Origin: Tulasnella sp. 424
Taxonomy: Eukaryota; Basidiomycota; Agaricomycetes; Cantharellales; Tulasnellaceae
NCBI GenBank assembly: GCA_019633425.1
Contig: WSUB01000118.1
Coordinates: forward strand, 43,116-107,115
Reading direction: 5' to 3'
DNA length: 64,000 nucleotides
Part shown: positions 11,786 through 22,671 of the stretch, one piece after another
Layout of the letters: each line of letters opens with the position of its first letter
How positions within the stretch are numbered: the stretch's first letter is position 1
Translations under genes and position numbers: made by a program
Notes under the pieces: model-generated
Seen by the model: the letters and a program-made list of their open reading frames with translations, nothing else
Told to the model about the DNA's origin: nothing
Database searches by the model: none

Positions 11786-13147
11786 ATGGCCGACCCGACC
11801 ACTTCAATAGCAAAAGCGCTTCAAGCCAAAGCCCATGCATTCAACAAACTCTTGAACCAACCCAGACTCTCAACTAAATTTCGAACGCAAGCGGATGTCG
11901 AGGATGGGTTGAAGAAGTTGAGGAGACTGATCCTTGTCGAAGGCATCCCATTTACCGTCGTGAGTGCTCTTCGCGTGGTGGGGATAGATGTGGTGTGGTG
12001 CGGAAAGTTGATCGACTTTGGTGACTTTTGTGTGTTGGGGGAAACTTTAGGATCCGACTTTGAGACCGAGGATATGGAAACTCTTGCTTGGAGTGACGGG
12101 GAGCATGTCTTCGGATATGTATTTGAAGTATGTTGCGAAGGGCCCTTGTGCGGTTCGGGAGAAGATCCGGAATGATACCTTTCGGTTCGTAATCCTCCTT
12201 TCATGCACCCACGAACGCGGCTAACGCTCACCACCTCTCAGGACGCTCGCCACTGACCGAGGATTCAAAGAGAGAGTCAGCGAGGAGATGTTAGTTCGTC
12301 TCTTAGATGCGTTTGTCTGGAGAAGTCAAGGTTCGCTAGATCCATTCTTCCATTCTTGATCGACGGGCTGTTGGCTGAACGCCGGACTTGTTTATGAATC
12401 AGACCGATCGGAAACACAAGCTCAAATCCTAGACTTTACTTACGTTCAAGGAATGAACGTCCTGGCGGCCCCTTTCCTCTACACCATGCCGTCGGAACTT
12501 GAGGCGTTTGCGGCGTTCTCCAAGTTCATCGAGGTTCAGTGCCCTCTTTATGTCCAGCCGACCCTAGAAGGTGTTCATCGCGGCTTGAGGGTGAGGTCTT
12601 TTCTCGCTCTGGTTGGCCTTCAGTGGGGACTTACGGCCATGACACCTTTTTAAGCTATTGGACCAGTGCTTGCAAATTGTGGATTCGGAGCTATATGGAT
12701 ACCTAAGAAAGAAAAACCTCTCCGCAGAGCTCTACGCTTTCCCATGTGCGTATAATCGACATTGTGTATCTTCGCGCAAAGACTGATGGTTCATTTATAT
12801 CAATGGTAGCTGTCCTCACCCTTTGCGCATGCACTCCACCTCTTGATCAAGTCCTTCAACTTTGGGACTTCCTTCTAGCATTCGGCGTTCATCTCAACGT
12901 ACTCTGTGTCATTGCTCAGCTTCTCCTCATTCGTGAAGAAGTCATGGCATCCCCTAGGTGAGTGGGATTGATGCTGCCCGCATGCAGACGCTAAACGCAG
13001 CTCCACTCCAGTCCGATGAAACTTCTTCGCACGTTCCCTCCGCTGGAAGCTCTCCCAGTTATCGGTATCGCCGTGGCACTCGTACGAGATATCCCTGAAG
13101 ACCTTTACGACGAACTCGTTCGGCATCCTTATGAAGTCCGGTCATGA
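11786..13147 (+). CDS. BUB2: Bub2-type mitotic checkpoint GTPase-activating protein (TBC domain)
   Basis: This is the TBC-domain GAP of the spindle position checkpoint / mitotic exit (S. pombe Cdc16), which acts with Byr4/Bfa1 on the GTPase Tem1/Spg1. The start is MADPTTSIAKALQ. Exon 2, after an intron of about 85 bases, reads DPTLRPRIWKLLLGV. The TBC arginine finger is in IRNDTFR and the glutamine finger in TYVQGMN. Downstream are PLYVQPTLEGVHRGLKLLD, LTLCACTPPLDQVLQLWDFL and SPMKLLRTFPPLEALP, all typical of Bub2. The C-terminus is LVRHPYEVRS. Frame was checked across the main junctions and no lesion was found. Confidence 0.92.
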
Positions 13148-14209
13148 CGTTCCTTCCTACCCTCCTCCAATTGTTCCCATATTTTCATCCACGCAACCTT
13201 TTCTTTAAAACCTGCAGCATCTTGGTGTATGCGTAACACTCCTGTGTATCTATACCCTATAAACACAGCGTCTTCCTCTGTGGTCTCGACACTAGCTCGC
13301 GTGGCGTGCGGGCCTAACTTGTTTGGCCTGGATGACCTAATCTGCGGGTGTTGACATTCGAAGCAAAACTTCACCAGCATCCTTGAACGTCCCTCACTCC
13401 TTGACAAGCCAGGTATCGCCTGAGGTCCGGGCCTTTCGTTGAGGCGGTGAGTTGTACTAGCAATTTTACCTCTTACTCTCTCTCTATCCCCCTACGGTGA
13501 TGACAACACTATCGACCAAATTTACATCGTCTGCATCTTCCATGGAGACACCTAAATTGATTTCAGACTTGCCTGACATACATTCTATCACTCTTTATTC
13601 TGCGTTTTAACGGCTTAACGGTGAGCTGACACTATCCCCGTCTCTGCAGGTCGCTAGGGTAGTATCTAGGCCAACGGGGGCGCAGTAATGCTGAGATAGA
13701 CTGGCGATCGAACTTCCTTGTGTATATGCTTGGAATTCGAACGTATGATCGAACAGAAATGAAAGCTGCGCTTATTCTAGAGTTACGAGCTCGATGGGTG
13801 TTGTCTGTCGGTACGATCGACGGGTGACTGACCGCATGGGGGTGCAAGGCTGCCGCAACAGTCGAAATTGGAATGTTACGCTGCTTCCAGTCACCCATTT
13901 AACACTGCCCCAACGTTCTCCCCCATTCCGAGATACCCAGTCTAGATCTGCTTTCGCACTCACCAATGGTTTCAATGTCCACTCCAACCCCGACATCCAC
14001 CGCACCGGATCCAAAACCCGAAGGAGGAGCAGTGGCAAATGCAGCGCAGAGTCAGTAACATGCTCCCTTACTAAACCTTGCACGCTTTGCCCCATAACTT
14101 TGGAATTCTAAAAACGTGAAATACACTCCGTATCTCCGTTTTGTTCTCTTGCTCATCGGATCATCCACCACACACATTCTTACTCCCCCCTCCCACCGAC
14201 TAACCTTTG
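13148..14209. other. Intergenic region between BUB2 and the otubain gene
   Basis: I see no supported gene. Open frames on both strands are short and overlap each other. A small ATG-started frame near 13970 (MVSMSTPTP) could be a 5' exon of the otubain gene, but no usable acceptor follows it before the otubain ATG. Confidence 0.5.
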
Positions 14210-15816
14210 ATGGGCTTCGCGCCGGGCGCGACGGCAAACGCTCTCGCCGCTTACCATGATCGATACTCCATACTTTCGAACTCACTAAACTCCACGTTCG
14301 CGCCTGTACTCAAATATCTAGGTCTTACTCAGGAAGAGGATCGAGATAAAGTAGCGTCGGTCCTCCCCCAGTCGGAGACACCGGGCGCCCCAGGTGGTGA
14401 GACACGCAATTTATCGCATTCCTATTAGGGTAAACCTAACGAGAAGCTTATTTCAGACGATAACCAACTCTCCGAACATGACATGTACCTGCTCGCACAA
14501 CAGCTGAAGGATGAGGAAGCGAATAAACGAGTGAGACCGGCTGCCTTCTTTGTTTCAGGCGTCGCTGACGTCACGTTCTCATTGGCCCTGCAGCCGCTAA
14601 TATCTTCAGCCGAACCGCTAAGCGCTCTCCGAGAGGAATACGCCAATGGTACAGGCAACTTTCTCGAAAAGATCGAATGGTTACTGTCTCAGGGGTGGCG
14701 CGGGTTACGACGAACGCGCGGGGATGGAGATTGTTTCTATCGATGTGAGAAAGATAGAGCAGCGGAATGTATCAAAAACAGGAGAACTCATCTTGTCTTT
14801 CCTCTCACCTTCAGCTCTAGCCTACGCTTACGTCGAGCGACTTCTATTCGCGGAAGACCAGGAATTGGCTGTTGCGTCGGCCAAGTCCATCTTGGAGAAG
14901 AATTTGAAGGTTTTGGAACAAGTCGGGTTTGAGAAACTTGCTGTATGTTATTGTTCTATCATTCTGCCTCCTTACGCGGATCTGATAAAGCTGCGGCGTT
15001 TTCAGTATGAGGATTTCTATGATGCGTTCATCGAAGTAATCGACTTGATCGTTACGCCAAACCGACATGGACAGAAACTCGACGCTCGCACCTTGCTCGA
15101 GTTCTTCCAAACACCTGAACGTATGCGATTGTCTCAGTCCCCTCCTCGTAAGAAAAGGCAGAGACCTGGAAACTGATCTGCTTGCCCTGGAATTTCCGTA
15201 GTATCCAACTCGGCAGTGTTTTTCCTCAAGCTCGTAACGTCCGCTCAAATGCGCTCCGAGCCAGTCCTGTACGAAGGCTTCTTGATAAGCCCAGATACGG
15301 GAGATCCGATGGGAGTGAAGGAGTTTTGTGAGAGGTTTGTGGAGGCTGCAGGCAAAGAAGCGGGTGCGTTCTCCAAACATCCTATTGCACGTTCGCGTGC
15401 TCTTTACCCCTCGTTTGCTCGAACTCTGAGACACATACTGACGAGAACGTTCTCCTTCTACCATTACCCCAGATGATCCCATGATCAGCGCCCTCACAAG
15501 CGCTCTGTCCGTCCCCGTCAACGTCGCTTACCTTAGTAACGCTGGCTTCAGCGACTCATCTCATAAAGTCAACTTTGTCGAGTTCCAGTCTGAAGGAACG
15601 GGTTTGAGTGGAGCTGAACCTATAACGCTTCTATATCGGTATGTCGACGGTTCGACCGAAGCGGAACCCTCCTCCCCTTCCCCAATGAGTTGAAGAATCC
15701 GTAGAACTGATCGGGTGTGATTTTTCTTCTTCTTGACTTCCGCGTTTAGGCCTGGACATTATGATATCCTTGAAAAGCGAGCGGACGAATTGGAGACAAG
15801 GCCCGAGAAGAGGTGA
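14210..15816 (+). CDS. Otubain-type ubiquitin thioesterase (OTU deubiquitinase)
   Basis: This is a cysteine protease that removes ubiquitin, related to OTUB1. The first exon encodes GFAPGATANALAAYHDRYS. After an intron comes DDNQLSEHDMYLLAQQ, then SALREEYANGTGNFLEKIEW. The catalytic Asp and Cys are in RTRGDGDCFYR. The intron right after it joins in frame to SLAYAYVERLL. Later come EDFYDAFIEVIDLI, FFLKLVTSAQMR, VKEFCERFVEA and LSVPVNVAYL. The catalytic His is in LLYRPGHYDILE. All three triad residues are present. Seven or eight short introns were placed. The start is uncertain because the N-terminus is variable in this family; 14210 is the first ATG in frame with exon 1. Confidence 0.88.
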
Positions 15817-15889
15817 TCACGCTTCCGTTTTCGTTGAAATACCTAGGTCTTGGAAGTTGCTGCCTGCTGTTGAAGACCTCGATGCCTTA

Positions 15890-16680
15890 GTAGTGAACTC
15901 CATATGACTACGCATGTATATGTAGAGCACCTTGACTCGAGATCCCAGATTGCAGGTGGTACGATCTACGCGCCCCGACACCAGGCTGTGTATTCGACCA
16001 AGACAGCCCGCCTTGTTCGACATTTTGAGCTCGTTCGACCTGAACCTCGCCCTTCGTTTTACATTATTCCTCTGGGGGTTGAGGGGGATTGCGGTCCTTG
16101 AACCTATCGAGACAGCCCCCTGCCCCCACACAGCTGCAGCGAGTTTTGGAACTCACTGTAAACCAACAGCCCACCCGTCTCGTCACAACGTTCGATAGAT
16201 GGAAGCTGCCACTAAAAGACAAATTTCCACAGTGGGCGGCCAGATTACTGTACGAGAGAAGCCCCTTGGACCCTGGACCGCCGAAACACGTTCTGTTCGC
16301 CTTCTTTCAACGGGTCATCGACAGCTACTGTCGAGGACGCCGTCATTCTTCAACCCAGCGAGGCACTATCATCTGGCGTCAGCTGAGTCTTGGAGCCTCC
16401 TCCAAAACCACGAGCCTTTCCGGAGGTTGTTCGGCTTATTGAGAGGAGCACGAGAGTTCGATTACAGCAAGCCTCCAGAGCGAATGCCCACCCACCCTAC
16501 CTTGACGCCTGTCCAAACCCATCTACCCTACAAAGCTTGGCGTCCGCCTTTCGGAGATTGTACAAAAATGTGTACAAGAATCCGCATCCCTGCGTCAAGC
16601 TCTCACAAAGAAGTTCCATGCCTTATACGCTTCAATTTAGATGTCGCCCGATATGGGCTCATTCTTAACTAGGTTATCCT
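15890..16680 (+). CDS. Possible gene of unknown function between otubain and RPC40
   Basis: Three overlapping plus-strand frames are open for 90-160 codons here (15932-16198, 16089-16442, 16199-16672), while the minus strand is broken after 16131. Peptide stretches such as LLYERSPLDPGPPKHVLFAFFQRVID and PEVVRLIERSTRVRLQQA look protein-like, but I could not join them into one model and do not recognise them. It may be a small intron-rich gene, a decayed gene, or chance. Confidence 0.25.
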
Positions 16681-16918
16681 CGGTGCCTTGGGAGGCAATG
16701 ATTTGCGTGCAGGGAGGGCGTCAGGATTCTGCGATTAGGCTGGTGTGGGATTATTTTCTCCTCCCATCGTGTCCCCCCAATGCGTCCTCCTTCATAGGGT
16801 CCGTTTGCATTTTTCCGAGCTTGATTCGAGCCCGCCACAGAGAGGGTCTCAGATAGCAAGTCTTCTAGATGGTCTATTGATACAGGATACGGCAAGAACA
16901 CGACTGTGAGGTGGATAA

Positions 16919-18496
16919 CTATGCTTCCATTTCCTCGTCTTCATTTGGGGCCTGTTTTAACGCTTCGGCGGCCCTTTTGAGTGTCCTAACCTTTTCGCGC
17001 ATTAGGCGAATCGATTCCGGGAGTAAATCCTGAGGCGGGTATGCTCCGGTAGACTCGATGCTAACTGTGAAGCACAATGAAATAGCCCGATCAGGAAAAG
17101 GGCGCTCTGGTGGGAACACGCCACGGAACTCACAGAGGAAGAAATCCCGTATCCGCGTGAGCTCTACCATCCCATCGAATTCACTGTGGCGATAGACCTC
17201 CCGACTCATGGATTCCAGCCGTGGGTTGGCAACAACGACCTCCTTCTCTCCCTTGGACTTTTCCTTGACCTCAATCACGCCAGGCGAGAAGCACTTCTGG
17301 AACTTCTCGCAAAGTTGTGACGGGATGGGTTTCCGGATGACAATATGGGGTAGTAGACGGTACGTTGCGGTGGCTGTGTAATTTAATGAGCAATTTTCAG
17401 GCCTCTGGGTGCGGGATGCACCGTGGTCGAATATGGCCATGTATAGAACGCACCAACTGGGGACCACTTTGCGTGCGTCATTCCAATGCCTTTATTGGCA
17501 TGAAGCTCCATTTCGAGTGTCTACGAATGGGGCAAGCCACACGTCAAATTGACCCTGTTACGAGATGGAGTGCAACATCGAAGTATATCAACAGACGTCG
17601 TACCTGGCCTGGCCGCAGCTTCGCGAGAAGGATATTGTCATTCGAGGGTCGTGGAGGAAACTCGGCGAAGACTGTTGTTTGATCCCCTGCTGGTGCCCAG
17701 ACTAAGTCCCGTGAGTAAACTAGCAAGAAAATGTGAGAGTATACAAGAAGAGGGTGAACGCGTGCGTTAGTACGGTGAAGCGAGGTTCTCGACTCCGAGG
17801 GCACTTACCATTAGAGTTGATGTACAGTTTCTCTGGGTCTGTTTCTCCTCTCGGGGCCTTCGGTCTATGCTTGCAGGTGACATCCAATTTGAATACTATC
17901 GTATCTTTGTCTGTTGGGGTCTCTTCTGCCACTAATGGGAAAGAATGGATAATGTAGCTAGATTTGATGACCAAAATATTGCACGCTGCACGCACCTTTC
18001 ATGTTAAGAAGCCGCGGGTCGACAGCCAGTGGTATCAGGCCAACTCGGTGTGCAAAGACTTCATCGTGGATGACCGAGGTGTTATTCCACACATATACAT
18101 TTTCAATTGCTATTGAAGGGACCTGTAATATGCAGGTTATGTGAATAAGCTGCGGCCGTGGGTGGCTTCGTCAAGGAGGAAGGCCAACCTCCGACATGAG
18201 GATTCGTCGCAAAGCGTTGGCAATAGAAGCGTCCACCCCCACTAGGTCCAACTCGATCGACTTCTCACTGAGACGTTGTACTTGGACTACTAGTTTCTCT
18301 TTGAAGCGCTGAAGGTCCCAGGAATGATCTTCTCCAGGGTACACTCCTGGATAGTCGGTGCTCGACACCTACGGAGAGGGCGTCAGCACCCCCTTTAGCA
18401 GATCCACCCTACCAGACTAACATTGGATACGTGCTCGTGATGAAGTTTAACGTGTCTTCTCCCATCGTTCAGGTCACCAACGTTTGCCATTGCCAT
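16919..18496 (-). CDS. RPC40: RNA polymerase I and III subunit Rpc40 (AC40)
   Basis: This is the alpha-like subunit shared by RNA polymerases I and III, needed to assemble the core with AC19. Exon 1 is MAMANVGDLNDGRRHVKLHHE. Exon 2 holds GVYPGEDHSWDLQRFKEKL and the alpha-motif VDASIANALRRILMSEV. Next come IENVYVWNNTSVIHDEV, HRVGLIPLAVDPR, VYSRDLVWAPAG and DPEKLYINS. The last exon (16919-17467) includes PHIVIRKPIPSQLCEKFQKCF, MSREVYRH and an acidic tail (NEDEEMEA). The gene is divergent from NOC2, 159 bases apart. Confidence 0.93.
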
Positions 18497-18655
18497 ATCA
18501 GAGGAGTTCGCTGTCGCAAGGAGTCGGTGGAAGAAGAGCTTCGGTAAACGCCGAAGAACAAATTTCCAGGTACAAACAGGTAAACAGACCCTCACAGTAA
18601 ATTTCCTCAGCCACCAGATCCCCCATCTCCCCGCTCCTTTGACTTGACAGAAGTT
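18497..18655. promoter_or_regulatory. Shared promoter of RPC40 and NOC2
   Basis: The 159 bases between two divergent ribosome-production genes (a Pol I/III subunit and a ribosome assembly factor) must serve both. The layout suggests co-regulation as part of the ribosome biogenesis programme; no specific site was identified. Confidence 0.5.
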
Positions 18656-21383
18656 ATGGCGAAAAAGGGTACGAAAAGGACGAGAAAATTTGCGGCTAAG
18701 GGTGGGATTCAAGCTGCCATCAATGCCCGCAGAAAACACCAGAAGAAGGCCCGACCGGTTATCGCCAAGAAAGCAGAGCGAGCAAGGGGGAAGGACAGCA
18801 AAGGAGCTTCTGGTCGTGACAGGAAGGAGGAGGAGAGTGAAGAGGAGCTTCCTGAAGGAACAAAGTAGTCGAAAGCCCGCCTCGTTCGAAGATCTCAGAG
18901 GCTTACATGCGTTCGCTCGCTAGGTTCAAAGGCATGAGTGTAGACGACTTCCTCAAAGGAGATTTCATGGGCGAGGATTCCGAGGTTCGCAATAATCTCG
19001 AGATAACTTCTTTAGTGTGACTAACAAGGCCATCCCCAGGACGGCAGTGGGTCTGAGAACGGCGATTCTGAAGACGACTCGGCCTCCTTTGCTTCATTGG
19101 ATGAGTTCGATGGTAAGCTTGATCTCCTTTAGAAGCTATCTCAGTATATTGATCTAATCATTTTCCAGACGAGGAGAGGCACGTCCAGGAGCTTTCTCAA
19201 CTTGCCGAGAAGGATCCCGTCTTTTACAAGTACCTCCAGGAAAACGAGCCTGAGCTATTGGGCTTCTCCAAAAGCGAAGAGTTGCCCGAAGAAGTCGACG
19301 ACGCTGAGATGTCCGAAGAAGAGGAGGATGGTCGCAAGATCCTGACCAAGGACATGCTGGATGCATGGAAGGCGGACATCATAAAATATCGCAGCTTGAA
19401 AAGCCTGAGACAGCTGCTGACGGCCTTCCGAGCCAGTAGCAACCTGGACGACGAAAAGTCGGGGACGAAGCGAACGTACACGACCGAGAGTCCCGAATGT
19501 AGGCGACTTTCGGCTCTCTTCCTATTAGCGGTGCGAAGCTAACAGTTGCCCAAAGTGTTCAACCAGCTCGTCGTTGCGTCGCTCAAGTTTGCGCCAATGG
19601 TCCTAATGCATCACATACCTTATAAAGAGCTTCCAGATGGGCGTTTGTGAGTTTTTTCTCCTATTAAAGAGCAAGCAAAAGGCAACATTTCTGAATGTCT
19701 GGGCAGCAAACCACCGGCACAGGTCCCGAAGACCGAGAAAATCGCTCGTCTTGTTGCCTCGTTCCTGTCTAGCATAGCCAAGCTTATGACCACCCTCTCG
19801 GACACCGATACACAAGTCCTTGCGCTGAATGAAACTTCGAAACTTATTCCCTACGTGAGCGGACAGAGGAGAGCGGTGAAGAATTATCTCAAGGTAATTG
19901 TCACCCCTGAGAGGGAAAGAGTATTACTGAACTTCCGTCGAAGATGTCTCTAGAAATGTGGTCAAATGGAGAAGACGAGGTCCGACTTGCGGCGTACATG
20001 GCATTACGCAGGCTCGGGGCTAGTTCAGACACCTCACTGTTGGACATGGTGCTCAAGGTGAATCGAGAGTTCGAATTTGCCGGTTTCACACTTTCTTACG
20101 GCAGGATTTAGGCGTCGTATCTCACTATGGTTCGAGGTGCCTCAAAATCCAACGATCACACTATGCCCTCCCTTAATCTTATGAAGAATACTGCATCGGA
20201 GCTATACTGCATGAACCAAGGAGCGTCATACCAGCACGCATTTAGCTACATCCGTCAGCTTGCGTTCCACCTTCGAGGTGCAATGAAAGTTGTGACGTCT
20301 TCGGTATGCCCTCTCCTCTATTCGCTCTATTACCGAAATGTTGTTAACTCCGATTTATCTTGTGTTGTGTAGGATGCCTTGAGGCAAGTGTATAATTGGC
20401 AGTTTGTTCACTGCGTGGACTTTTGGTGCATGGTCCTCGCAAAAGCTTCCGCCGAGGATGCCATAATCTTTGGCAAAAGAAAGAAAGGGAAATCGAACGG
20501 TGAGAGTGAGCTGAAGCCCTTGATATTCCCTCTGGTTCAGGTGGCGCTCGGTGCGATCAAGTGAGCTGCTGTTGCAAGCCTCGTGTCGACCACGACTAAT
20601 CCTCGACATCTAATAGACTCGGGCCGGGTATGCGCCATTATCCGCTTCATCTCCACCTTATACGCTCGTTATTGCATCTCATTCGACACACCAAGACTTA
20701 CATTCCATTGGCGCCGTACATTCTCCCTATTCTTACCGCACCGCTCTCCCCGTCCACCAAATTCCTTCCCGCAAAGGAGAAATTAAAACCACTGGATCTC
20801 TCTGTATCAATTCACGTGCCAGCTGGATACATGAAGACGCGTATTCTGGCGGAATCAATCGTCGACGATGCCTCATTCCTCCTCGCCGAGTGGTCGGAAT
20901 CGCTTCAAGGGAGCATCGCCTTCCCGGAACTGATGTTGCCTGTTATTGTGACGCTCAAGCGATGCGTTCGTAAGAGCAAGGGTGGCAAAAACGCAATGCA
21001 CGTCAAAACTTTGGTGGAGCGGATCGAGGAAGGATGCCGATGGGTGGAAAGCAAGAGGGCGAATGTAAAGTTTGCGCCTGGCAACGGAAAGGAAGTGGAA
21101 TCATGGGAAGGTAGCATTGACGTCGAAGATAGCCCAATGGCGAAATGGGTGAAGGTACAACGGAAGGCGCGGGCAGTGAGGGAGGAGATGAAGAGAAAGG
21201 TTTGTGGGGAATTAGTACGGTCCAGGCCACGCTCACTGATCGAATATACTTGTTTCGTAACTACAGGCTGCAACTGGGGAGGGTGAAATGCTTGACGACG
21301 AAGAGTCGGCCGAGGACATGCCGATGGATGAGGACGAAGATGACGATGACGGAGATGACGATGACGGAGATGAGGACGATTGA
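18656..21383 (+). CDS. NOC2: Nucleolar complex protein 2 (Noc2), 60S ribosome assembly
   Basis: Noc2 forms complexes with Noc1 and Noc3 that carry pre-60S particles from nucleolus to nucleoplasm. The N-terminus is basic (AKKGTKRTRKFAAKGG). It is followed by MSVDDFLKGDF, acidic stretches, DPVFYKYLQENEPELLGF, and LTKDMLDAWKADI. The Noc2 core holds FNQLVVASLKFAPMVLMHH, AAYMALRRLGA, YLTMVRGASKSNDHTMPSL and VYNWQFVHCVDFWC, then YIPLAPYILPIL and STKFLPAKEKLKPLD. The acidic tail at 21300-21383 is Asp/Glu-rich and made from a short GATGAC-type repeat. Nine or so short introns were placed. Repeated in-frame stops between exons at 18866 and 19018 fall inside introns. Confidence 0.93.
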
Positions 21384-22671
21384 ATGCGCCATTTACCCCA
21401 ATCAATTTCTCCAATCATGGTGTATGATTATGGTGTACGTGTCTACCAGTGTGCTTCCGTTCTGGGTCCAACCAACAGGGACAGCGAAACCTATCCATGA
21501 TATTGTTATCCACTTTTGCCGAAATGAAATTGAGCTAATAAGGTGTGTTGACAGCAGCAACCACAGTAACGGATCAGAGTAGTGCCACCACGGACTGCTT
21601 ATCGTGGACGGCCCTGTGAGCGGAGACAAAATCAAAAATGGAAGTTTGCTTGCACCCGGTTCGCAATAACTAGGATAAAATCTTTTAGCCTTTTAGAGTT
21701 CTTCCGTGCGCATCCCTAGCGACGTACTGCGTTATGTACGCCTATGCCGCGGAGACGGTGTTTACAACACCCGTCGTGACTCCAGCCGTTGGGGTCATTC
21801 TTAGAACGGCAGACAGGGTTCTCGAATTTCAAATCGAGGAAGCAGAACTCGAAGGGTTTCAATACGAAACGATCCCTTCTGACTTGATCGCCCGAAAAAC
21901 ACTCTATCGTTCAATTAGTGCGTGCACTCTACTTACCCAGAACTGAGGATCTGGTCCGGAAGAGCGGAGATTGAGATAATGATTCGTCCTGCAGCAAAAA
22001 CGTGCCCAGTTAAGTTTCTGGGACCAACTGGATTTTTTTTTTGATACTGGTCGTGATCAAGGGATACTCGTCCAGAAGGGCTTAACGTCCGGGGAATGGC
22101 CATGATGACGGGCAACATGCCGATCGACCGAATTGATTCTGGATAATCACCCCCCAAATCAACCATCAATCAAACGTGTAATTAAAAACCTCCGAGACAG
22201 CTCTAAAGCTTGCCGAGCAAAAGTCGAACTATCACTCATTCAACCGTGGTGGGCGGTTGTGAATAGAGCTGTGCCAGGGACACGGAAATACCCCTGTAGA
22301 TCTAAGCCACTCAGGACGATAAAGATGAAAAGACTGGGCTACGGAAAGATGCGAACCTATGCAAACCCATCCCGCAGCGGGCGCTAGTGGGCTGAGAAGA
22401 TCATGCGTCGCCGAGTTTCCAGAATTAAGATACTCGCCGCCGTAGAAGATAGAGACCCAGTTCACGTTTGAATCAGCAGCGGCCAAAGCCTGTACAGAGT
22501 GTCGCGAATGAAAGCGCCTTGCTGGTAAACCAAGAACATCGAGAGACGCTCAAGTCGAATAAGCGCCCGGTGGTGATTTCCTGGAAGTCGCCGTGGTTTG
22601 GATACCAACTGGCAATCTCGTTCCACCCACCTCCCCTTCCTCACCGTCTTTTCTCGCTTGCACGACTTCAA
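21384..22671. other. Intergenic region between NOC2 and the Hsp70-like gene
   Basis: This is 1.3 kb without a supported gene. A 70-codon frame at 21734-21946 (MYAYAAETVFTTPVV) has protein-like composition, but I see no exons to join to it. Confidence 0.5.

Noticed and set aside
11960..12045. A frameshift in BUB2 before the TBC domain
   Set aside because: A GT-AG intron here joins in frame to DPTLRPRIWKLLLGV, the expected sequence.
14844..15521. 225-codon minus-strand frame
   Set aside because: It is the shadow of the otubain exons on the plus strand, whose catalytic motifs are clear.
20905..21414. 169-codon minus-strand frame, Ser/Pro/His-rich
   Set aside because: Shadow of the NOC2 C-terminal exon and its acidic repeat.
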